From Curtobacterium flaccumfaciens (GTDB lineage: Bacteria; Actinomycetota; Actinomycetes; Actinomycetales; Microbacteriaceae), in NCBI GenBank assembly GCA_029689965.1, contig CP121450.1, forward strand, positions 1,612,001 to 1,676,000: a stretch of DNA of 64,000 nucleotides, written 5' to 3'. How positions within the stretch are numbered: the first letter of the stretch is position 1; each line of letters opens with the position of its first letter. Under the pieces are notes generated by a model. That model worked only from the letters and a program-made list of their open reading frames with translations. It made no database searches and was not told where the DNA came from. Of the stretch, positions 56,652 to 64,000 are shown one piece after another. Both the position numbers and the translations under genes were made by a program.

Positions 56652-57677
56652 ATGGCCATCATCGAAGCCTCCGGGCTCACCAAGACCTACCGTTCGAAGT
56701 CCGGGCCCGTCCACGCCCTGGCGGGCCTCGACCTCTCGGTGCCGCAGGGCACCGTGAAGGCGCTGCTGGGACCGAACGGCGCGGGCAAGACGACCACCGT
56801 CAAGGTGCTCACCACGCTCATCACGCCCGACACCGGCACGGCGACGATCGACGGGATCGACGTCGTCGGCGACCCGCAGGCGACCCGTCGGTCGATCGGC
56901 GTCTCCGGGCAGTACGCAGCGGTGGACGAGAACCTCACCGGGTTCGAGAACCTCGAGATGATCGGGCGGCTCTACCACCTCGGTCGTCGGACGGCGCGGG
57001 ACCGGGCCCGCGAGCTCATCGACGTCTTCGACCTCGCCGAGGCAGGAGACCGCCCGGTCAAGGGCTTCTCCGGCGGCATGCGGCGGCGCATCGACCTCGC
57101 GGGCGCCCTCGTGATGAACCCCCGCGTGTTGTTCCTCGACGAACCGACGACCGGCCTCGACCCCCGCAGCCGTCTGGCGCTCTGGGGCATCATCGAGGGG
57201 CTCGTGTCCGGCGGCACCACGGTGCTGCTCACCACGCAGTACCTCGAGGAAGCCGACCAGCTCGCCGACGACATCGCGGTGATCGACGGCGGAACCGTCA
57301 TCGCCGAGGGCACGTCCGACCAGCTCAAGGCACAGGTCGGCGGTCACCGCGTCGTCGTCACGCTCGTCGACCAGGCGGACCGCGACGCCGTGACGACCGT
57401 GCTGCGCCGCTACGGCGTCGGCGAGGTCGAGGCCTCGGGCGATGGCCGCACCCACGCCGTCGCGGTGGAGGCCGGCCCGTCCGCGCTCCAGCGCGTCCTC
57501 GCCGACCTCGGCGAGGCCGGCATCGAGCTGCACGACGCCGGCATGCGCCGTCCCACGCTCGACGACGTGTTCCTCCGGCTCACTGGACACGCAGCGACCG
57601 ACGACGGTGACACCGCGGACCCAGGCGCGAACGCGAAGCACACCGCCGAGACCGACCAGAAGGAGACGGCGCGATGA
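56652..57677 (+). CDS. ABC transporter ATPase, daunorubicin-resistance (DrrA) type
   Basis: 341 aa, intact. Walker A LLGPNGAGKTTTVK, Q-loop VSGQYAAVDENLTG, signature FSGGMRRRIDLA, Walker B VLFLDEPTTGLDP, and the DrrA-type C-terminal extension after residue ~230. It pairs with the permease whose start overlaps its stop (ATGA), forming an exporter. ATG follows GAGAAGGGAG. Confidence 0.94.
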   Translation: MAIIEASGLTKTYRSKSGPVHALAGLDLSVPQGTVKALLGPNGAGKTTTVKVLTTLITPDTGTATIDGIDVVGDPQATRRSIGVSGQYAAVDENLTGFENLEMIGRLYHLGRRTARDRARELIDVFDLAEAGDRPVKGFSGGMRRRIDLAGALVMNPRVLFLDEPTTGLDPRSRLALWGIIEGLVSGGTTVLLTTQYLEEADQLADDIAVIDGGTVIAEGTSDQLKAQVGGHRVVVTLVDQADRDAVTTVLRRYGVGEVEASGDGRTHAVAVEAGPSALQRVLADLGEAGIELHDAGMRRPTLDDVFLRLTGHAATDDGDTADPGANAKHTAETDQKETAR

Positions 57678-58522
57678 CCGCCACCACCACCGCCCTCGGC
57701 CGGCAGCTGCCCGTCGTCGTCACCGCACCCGCCGCGGTGTGGTTCGAGGACGGCTGGACCGTCACGAAGCGGAACCTCATCAAGATCAAGCGCTCGCCGG
57801 ACATGCTCGTGTTCGCCGTGCTGCAGCCGATCATGTTCGTCCTGCTGTTCAGCCAGGTCTACGGCGGGGCCATCCGGGTGCAGGGTACCGACTACACGCA
57901 GTTCCTGATGGCGGGCATCTTCGCCCAGACCGTCGTCTTCGGTGCCACGTTCTCCGGGTCGGCGATGGCGCAGGACCTCAAGGAGGGTCTGATCGACCGC
58001 TTCCGCACGCTGCCCATGTCGGCGTCCGCGGTGCTCGTCGGCCGGACCAACTCCGATCTCGTGCTGAACGCGATCTCGATGACGATCATGATGCTCACCG
58101 GACTCGTGGTCGGGTGGCGGGTGAACTCGTCGCCGCTCGAGTTCCTCGCGGGCATCGGGCTGCTGCTGCTGTTCAGCTACTCGTTCAGCTGGGTGATGGC
58201 GCTGCTCGGCATGAGCGTGAAGACCCCCGAGGTGATCAACAACGCCTCGTTCATGATCCTGTTCCCGCTGACGTTCATCTCGAACGCGTTCGTGCCGAGC
58301 GACACGCTGCCGCTGGTGCTGCGCGTGTTCGCCGAGTGGAACCCCGTGTCGTCGCTCGTCCAGGCCGCACGCGAGCTCTTCGGCAACGTGGGTTCCGCGC
58401 CGGTGCCGGACATCTGGACCATGCAGCACCCCGTCCTGACGGTGCTCATCGGCATCGCGGTGATGCTCGTCGTCTTCGTGCCGTGGGCGGTGAACAAGTA
58501 CACCCGCATCAGTGCGAAGTGA
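57674..58522 (+). CDS. ABC-2 permease, DrrB type
   Basis: 282 aa, intact, six helices. NLIKIKRSPDMLVFAVLQPI at the start and the ABC-2 core QDLKEGLIDRFRTLPMSASA are diagnostic. The substrate is unknown; family members export drugs or lipids. The last codons contain a 14-base sequence duplicated 28 bases downstream. Confidence 0.94.
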   Translation: MTATTTALGRQLPVVVTAPAAVWFEDGWTVTKRNLIKIKRSPDMLVFAVLQPIMFVLLFSQVYGGAIRVQGTDYTQFLMAGIFAQTVVFGATFSGSAMAQDLKEGLIDRFRTLPMSASAVLVGRTNSDLVLNAISMTIMMLTGLVVGWRVNSSPLEFLAGIGLLLLFSYSFSWVMALLGMSVKTPEVINNASFMILFPLTFISNAFVPSDTLPLVLRVFAEWNPVSSLVQAARELFGNVGSAPVPDIWTMQHPVLTVLIGIAVMLVVFVPWAVNKYTRISAK

Positions 58523-58547
58523 GCCGCTGGGGCGCATCAGTGCGAAG
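58506..58547. repeat. 14-bp direct duplication at the DrrB end
   Basis: GCATCAGTGCGAAG occurs at 58506-58519 and 58534-58547, period 28. The first copy includes the last codons of DrrB. Confidence 0.85.
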
Positions 58548-58558
58548 GGAGCGGTCGC

Positions 58559-58701
58559 GTGGGCGCTACAGCAGCTTCCGCCGCGATGGCCGTGACCGCC
58601 CTGCCGTGGTTCACGGTGGACCCGATGACGCCGCTGCTCGCGGCGTGCATCGCGGCGGGGTCCTGCTCGTGGCCGCCGCTGTCGCCCGACCTCGGCGGTA
58701 G
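58559..58701 (+). CDS. Small membrane protein (47 aa)
   Basis: GTG start after AAGGGAGC; after restoring one G near 58665 it reads GATAASAAMAVTALPWFTVD then a helix LLAACIAAGVLLVAAAVARP and ends at 58701. One helix, no family recognised. The ribosome binding site and hydrophobicity support it, but it is short. Confidence 0.4.
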
Positions 58702-58719
58702 CCGTCTAGCATCGTCAGC

Positions 58720-60672
58720 GTGACCGCGACAGACGCCGAGCGGGCCGCGGAACACGACGCGACCGAGCCGTCCCTCGACCGCAGCACGCGTCTGCGCCGG
58801 TGGATGCTGCACGGAGCGGACCAGGGGGCGTCCACCAGGGCCCGCACCAGGTCGAGGTCGAGAAGACGCACTCCTGGTGGCGGGTCATGTGCCTGACCGG
58901 GGTCGACTACTTCTCCACCCTCGGGTACCAGCCCGCGATCGCCGCCCTGGCCGCCGGGCTCCTCTCGCCGATCGCGACGATCGTCCTCGTCCTCGTCACG
59001 CTGTTGGGTGCGCTGCCCGTGTACCGCCGGGTCGCACAGGACAGCTTCCGGGGCGCCGGGTCGATCATGATGCTCGAGAAGCTCCTGCCGTGGTGGGCGG
59101 AAGCTTTTCGCGCTCGTCCTGCTCGGGTTCGCCGTGACTGACTTCATGATCACGATGACCCTGTCGGCGGCGGACGCCACGGCGCACATCGCCGAGAACC
59201 CGTACACGCCGCACTGGTTCACCGAGATCCCGGTCCCGCTCACCCTGGCGCTGCTGCTCCTGCTGGGCATCGTGTTCCTCCGCGGCTTCAAGGAGGCGAT
59301 CGGCATCGCCGTCGCGCTCGTCGGGGTGTTCCTCGCCCTCAACGCGATCGTCGTCGTGGTGGCCCTGTGGCACGTGTTCGAGCACCCGATGGTGGCGAGC
59401 GACTGGTGGAGTGGCCTCACGGCGCAGCACAGCAACCCGCTCGTGATGATCGGCATCGCCCTCGTCGTGTTCCCGAAGCTCGCGCTCGGCCTGTCCGGGT
59501 TCGAGACCGGGGTCGCGGTCATGCCGCAGGTGCGCGGTGACACGTCGGACGACACGAGCTCCCGACCGGAGGGCCGGATCCGCGGTACGAAGCGGCTGCT
59601 GACCGTCGCCGCCGTCATCATGAGCTCGTTCCTCATCACCTCGTCGATCGTGACGACGTTCCTCATCCCGCAGCACGAGTTCCAACCCGGCGGTGGGGCG
59701 AACGGCCGAGCGCTGGCGTACCTCGCGCACCAGTACCTCGGTGGCGTCTTCGGCTCGGTGTACGACTTCTCCACCGTCGCCATCCTGTGGTTCGCCGGCG
59801 CGAGCGCGATGGCGGGTCTGCTCAACCTCGTGCCCCGCTTCCTGCCCCGCTACGGCATGGCACCGCAGTGGGCGCGGGCGACCCGACCGCTCGTCATCAT
59901 CTTCACGCTCATCGCCTTCGTCATCACGATCGTCTTCCAGGCGAACGTCGACGCGCAGGGCGGTGCCTACGCCACCGGCGTGCTCGTCCTCATCACGAGC
60001 GCGGCCGTCGCGGTGACGCTGTCGGCCCGGCGCAAGCAGCAGAAGAAGCGCACCATCGGCTTCGGGATCGTCACGGTCGTGTTCGTCTACACGACCGTCG
60101 CGAACGTCATCGAGCGGCCCGACGGCGTCCGGATCGCCGCGATCTTCATCGTCGCGATCGTCGTCGTCTCGCTGGTCTCCCGTGTCCGCCGGTCGTTCGA
60201 GCTCCGCGCGTCGTCGATCGAGCTGGACGCCACCGCACGGCAGTTCATCGAGGCCGACGCCGACCAGTTCAGCTCCGTCTGCATCATCGCCAACGAGCCG
60301 GGTGCCGGCACCGCCGAGGCCTACCGGGCGAAGGGCCGAGAGGAACGCCGCGACTCCGGCATCCCCGCCCGCGTGCCGACGATGTTCCTCGAGGTGCTGC
60401 CCGCCGACTCCTCCGACTTCGAGGAGGACCTCGTGGTCGAGGGACACGTGATCCACGGACACCGCGTGCTCAAGGTCCGCTCCGGCAACGTGCCGAACAC
60501 CATCGCGTCGACCCTCCTGGCGATCCGTGACATCGCCGGCGTCGTTCCGAGCATCTACTTCGAGTGGAACGAGGGCAGCCCGATCCGCAATGCGATCCGC
60601 TTCGTGTTCACCGGTGCCGGCGACGTCGCCCCGTCACCCGTGAGGTCCTCCGCGAAGCCGAACCCGACGTGA
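58720..60672 (+). CDS. APC family amino-acid/cation permease
   Basis: About 650 aa, ~12 helices and a soluble C-terminal domain (about 60200-60640). Core segments [20 protein letters not shown] and the helix [20 protein letters not shown] are typical. A G is missing near 58830 (expected [14 protein letters not shown]). Near 59102 an extra base in GAAGCT gives a +1 shift (expected [14 protein letters not shown]). TAGCAT (58707-58712) is seven bases before the GTG start. Confidence 0.87.
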
Positions 60673-60697
60673 ACCGCCGACCGAGCGTCCACGTGTC

Positions 60698-61692
60698 GTG
60701 ACGGGCGGGGCGGACGCGGGTCGTGCCTCCAGGCCGGTCGGCGGGATCGCAGCGGTCGTCGTCGCCGCTGCCGTCTGGGGACCACGGGGACCGCGACGCA
60801 CTTCGCGCCGGGCGTGCCGGCCGTCGTCTTCGGCGCGGTGACCTTCGGGCTCGGCGGCATCGTGCTCGCCCTCGGTGCCGGTCGCGGCAGCCTCCGTGCG
60901 GTCACCGACCCGGCGACCCGGCGCTGGGTCCTGCTCGGCGCGGCATCGCTCGTCGTCTACGCGGTCGCGTTCTACGCGGCCCTCGCCGACGCGGGCGTCG
61001 CGCTGGGCACGACCGTGGCCATCGGGTCGTCCCCGGTGTTCGCGGGACTCGTCGAGTGGTCGACGGACGGGAGGCGCGTCACCCGCAGGTGGGTCGTCGC
61101 CACCCTGGTGAGCGTGGTCGGCATGGTCGTCGTGACGCTCGCGCGGTCGGAAGGGTCCGGGTCGGCCGGCGCAGCGTCGGTCGGCGCAGCGCTGGACGCT
61201 TCGCTCGTGCTCGGGCTCGGCAGCGCGTTGCTCGCCGGTCTGACGTACGCGTCGTACTCGTGGGCGGTCGCGCGGGGCATGCACGCGGTGTCCGGTCCGG
61301 TCGCGCTGCCGGGAGGTGCGTCCGTGGCCGATCGTGCGTCCCGGCCGGGTGAGCGCGGGCTCGTGGGCGCGGTGTTCGGACTCGCGGCGGTCCCGCTCGT
61401 CGTCCTCGCCGTCGTGGGTGGGCACGCCGTGCTCGGGGTCGCGTCGAACTGGCCCGTGTTCGTGTACCTGGCGCTGGTGCCGACAGTGCTCGGGCACTCG
61501 CTGTACGCCGTGGGGCTGCGGTCCGTGCGTGCCTCGGTCGCGACGCTGCTCTCGTTGTTGGAGCCCGTCGTGGCCGCGGTCCTCGCCGTGCTGGTGGTGG
61601 GCGAGCACCTCGGTGCCGGCGGGTGGGTCGGCATCGGGCTGGTGGTGGTCGGACTCGCGGCGCTGGCCGTGCCGTCACGGGGGCGCGGCTAG
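60698..61692 (+). CDS. EamA/DMT family transporter
   Basis: About 331 aa with ~10 helices in two homologous halves. One G missing near 60778 (expected VWGTTGTATHFAPGV). N-terminal codons include a half family A repeat (GTGCCTCCAGGCC). The GTG at 60698 is the best start. A metabolite exporter; substrate unknown. Confidence 0.82.
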
Positions 61693-61753
61693 CGCTCTCG
61701 GTGCGGTGCGGTGCGGTGCAGCGCGGTGTGCCGCTGCTCGCCGCTGCCTGCCG
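61693..61753. repeat. GGTGC short tandem repeat between convergent genes
   Basis: Four near-exact GGTGC units (about 61699-61720) then GC-rich CCGCTGCTCGCCGCTGCC. No hairpin comparable to the other convergent spaces. Confidence 0.5.
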
Positions 61754-63435
61754 CTACTCGCCGAGGATCTGGTCCCGCACCTTCCGACGCAGCACCTTGC
61801 CGATCATCGAGCGGGGCAGGTCCTGCACCACGACGACCCGGCGCGGCACCTTGTACGCCGCCAGGTGGTCCCGCGACCAGGCACGGAGGGCGTCCGCGTC
61901 GAAGGTCGCCGGGTCCTTCGGCACCACGGCGGCGACGACCTGCTCGTTGCCGGCCTGGGTGATCCCGACGACCGCGACCTCCTCGACGCTGGGGTGCTTG
62001 AGCAGTGCGTCCTCGACCTCGGTGGGGAGACGTTGAACCCGCCGGTGATGATGAGCTCCTTGAGGCGGTCCACGATCCGGACGTACCCGTCCGCGTCGAT
62101 CGCGACGATGTCCCCGGTACGGAACCAGCCGTCGGGGGTGAACACCTCGTCGGTGGCTGCCGCCTTGCCCCAGTACCCGCGGAACACCTGCGGACCGCGG
62201 ACCTGCAGCTCGCCCGGCTCGTCGGTGCCGAGGACCTTCGTCGGGTCGTCCGGATCGGCCACCCGGGCCTCGGTGGAGGGGAAGGGGAGGCCGATGGAAC
62301 CGAGCCGCCGGTCGTCGGACACCGGGTTCGCCATGATCACGGGGAGCACTCCGACAGTCCGTAGCCCTCCACGAGGTAGCCACCGGTACGGGCCTCCCAC
62401 GGTTCGACGACGTCCTTCGACAGCGCCATCGCACCGGAGATGCCGATCTCGATGCCGTGGAGCGAGACCTTCGCCGAGTCCGCCGCGTGCTGCAGCCGCG
62501 CGTAGATCGGCGGCACGGCCGGCAGGAACGTCGGCGGGTGCTTCTTCATCGCCTTCAGGACCAGCGCCGGGTCGAACGTCGGGAAGAGCACCAGGCGCGA
62601 GGCCATGCTCATCGCGAACGTGAGGCAGAGCGTCAGACCGTAGGCGTGGAACATCGGCAGCACGGCGTAGACGACGCTGCCGTCGCCCGGCTGGATCTGC
62701 GGAACCCAGGCTCGTGACTGCGCGGCGTTCGCGATGAGGTTCCGGTGCGTGAGGACGGCACCCTTCGGGACGCCCGTGGTGCCGACGTGTACTGGATGAG
62801 CGCGATGTCGTCCGTTGCGGGGCGTGGGTGCCGCTTCGGGAGCCTGCGGTTCGACACGAGGTCGTCCCACCTGGTGGTGCCGCGGACCGTCGTCGTCAGC
62901 TTGGCCCGCGACGCACGCGCCCTGGCGACCGGCAGCGCGAGCGCGAGACGGGTGCTGCGCGGCATCGCACGGGTGAGGTCGATCGAGACGATCGCGTCGA
63001 GCTTCACGTCGGCGGGGAAGTCCTGCAGCGTCGCGACGGACTTGTCCCACGCGATCGCGACCTTCGCGCCGTGGTCCTCGAACTGGTGACGGAGCTCACG
63101 CGGCGTGTACAGCGGGTTGTGCTCGACGACGACCGCGCCGAGCCGGAGGACCGCGTAGAACGCCACGATGTGCTGCGGGCAGTTCGGCAGGACGATCGCC
63201 ACGCGGTCCCCCGCACCCACGCCGAGCTTCCGGAGACCGTTCGCCGCCCGGAGGATCTGCTCCTCGAGCTCGGCGTACGTGGTCGTCCGCCCGAAGAACT
63301 CCAGGGCGACCTTCTTCGGGAAGCGCCGGGCGGAGCCCTCGACGATGTCGTACGACGAGCCCGTCGGCTCGTCGATGTCGTGCGGGACCCCCGGGCGTAC
63401 GAGGCAAGCCAGGGACGGGGCGTGTCGATGCTCAC
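61754..63435 (-). CDS. Long-chain acyl-CoA ligase-like AMP-binding enzyme
   Basis: About 561 aa. P-loop after repair is YTSGTTGVPKGAVLTHRNL; FPAVPPIYARL-like and GYGLSECSP follow, then WFRTGDIVAIDADGYVRIVD with RLKELIITGGFNV and the catalytic Lys in SMIGKVLRRKVRD. It activates a carboxylate as acyl-AMP then CoA thioester. Four C/G losses near 63396, 62787, 62339 and 62026. The GTG at 63435 is seven bases after TAGGTT (63448-63443). Confidence 0.9.
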
Positions 63436-63531
63436 GCGGACCAACCTAGCGGGCGACCCCGGCGGCGGCTGGGAGACATCGCGCGGTGCGATGCGGAGCC
63501 CGTTGTCAGGGGCACGACGGACGATGGCCGC

Positions 63532-64000
63532 ATGCCCTCCGTCGCCGGTGCCTTCCGAACACGTCTCAACTCGACGTTCACCGGGGGCGCCACGGAGCGC
63601 CCGGCCTGGATCGACGAGCTCGAACGGGGCACCGACGCGGGCTTCTTCGGGCCCGGATCGGCCACCTGGGCGGTGCACGGCGGGAAGCAGACGATCCTCG
63701 CCGGCGTGCGGGCCCTCCTCGTCCAGGCGCTGCACCCGGGGGCACTGGCGGGCGTGGCCGACCACTCCCGCTACCGCGAGGACCCGTTCGGCCGCCTCGC
63801 CGGCACGATCCGGTGGATCTACACGGTGTCGCACGGCGACACGGCCGCCGCCGAGTCCGCGAGCGCCTGGGTCCGGACGCTGCACGAGCGGGTCCGCGGC
63901 GAGTACGTCGACGGGCACGGGGTCACGAGGCCCTACGCCGCGAACGACCCGACCTCGCCCGGTGGGTGCACCTCGCGTTCACCGACGCCTTCCTGCGGAG
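63532..64000 (+). CDS. DUF2236 (MpaB/rubber-oxygenase-like) protein, 3' end outside window
   Basis: First ~156 codons. The DUF2236 pattern is visible: ATWAVHGGKQTILAGVRALL, ALHPGALAGVADHSRYREDP, GRLAGTIRWIYTVSHGD. Family members are haem-b oxygenases using conserved histidines. One C is missing near 63953 (expected NDPDLARWVHLAFTD). The ATG is six bases after GACGAT, a weak -10. It diverges from the ligase. Confidence 0.85.
   Translation, partial: MPSVAGAFRTRLNSTFTGGATERPAWIDELERGTDAGFFGPGSATWAVHGGKQTILAGVRALLVQALHPGALAGVADHSRYREDPFGRLAGTIRWIYTVSHGDTAAAESASAWVRTLHERVRGEYVDGHGVTRPYAANDPTSPGGCTSRSPTPSCG

Overview
The window is very GC-rich, uses GTG and TTG starts freely and carries actinobacterial hallmarks: UPF0182, DUF3039, DUF3097 and DUF1023 proteins, leaderless TANNNT promoters, GatCAB, and an initiator tRNA with encoded CCA. 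I infer a member of Microbacteriaceae, most likely Curtobacterium or a close relative. The genus is from memory of protein style, not from a search. No phage, insertion sequence or CRISPR array was seen; this looks like ordinary chromosome.

The assembly has a strong quality problem. About 65 reading-frame breaks can be placed, roughly one per kilobase. Most are explained by one base missing from a G or C run, and a few by one extra base. They hit essential genes (ligA with four, gap, murI), so I treat them as sequencing or assembly errors. Each broken gene is annotated below as one CDS with its breakpoints.

Layout. 2-2759: a UPF0182 membrane protein cut by the window edge, then tRNA-fMet, a nitrilase-family amidase, a DapC-like aminotransferase and a membrane-anchored HtrA protease with a Gln/Tyr/Gly-rich tail. 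7887-14696: a probable cell-wall glycopolymer locus with two glycosyltransferases, a CDP-alcohol phosphotransferase, a TagF/TagB-like glycerophosphotransferase, a TagGH-like exporter and a LicC-like nucleotidyltransferase. 14995-17829: an ABC-2 exporter. 17975-28626: housekeeping genes (DUF3039, pncB, murI-rph-rdgB, DedA, tRNA-Leu, an MFS transporter divergent from mnmA, ligA). 28807-35980: a DUF1023 hydrolase, a class A penicillin-binding protein and gatCAB. 36099-40993: a type III polyketide synthase with a methyltransferase, a Phd-like antitoxin/toxin pair with a palindromic operator, a GlxA-type regulator and gap. 41157-48210: a minus-strand sugar operon, with a ROK regulator, binding protein, two permeases, a GH4 phosphoglycosidase and a BadF/GlcNAc-type kinase, fitting uptake of a beta-linked disaccharide. 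48616-64000: an alcohol dehydrogenase, DUF3097, small unknowns, an AbiEi/DUF559-like protein, a GDPD-IMPase fusion, VOC/AraC, a DrrAB-type exporter, an APC permease, an EamA transporter, a FadD-like ligase and the start of a DUF2236 oxygenase.

Two features stand out at the scale of the whole window. About fifteen genes start 6-7 bases after a TANNNT-like -10 box, which indicates leaderless transcription. The intergenic spaces are filled by at least six families of palindromic extragenic repeats, including an interleaved array at 19616-20262 that contains a 168-bp direct duplication.
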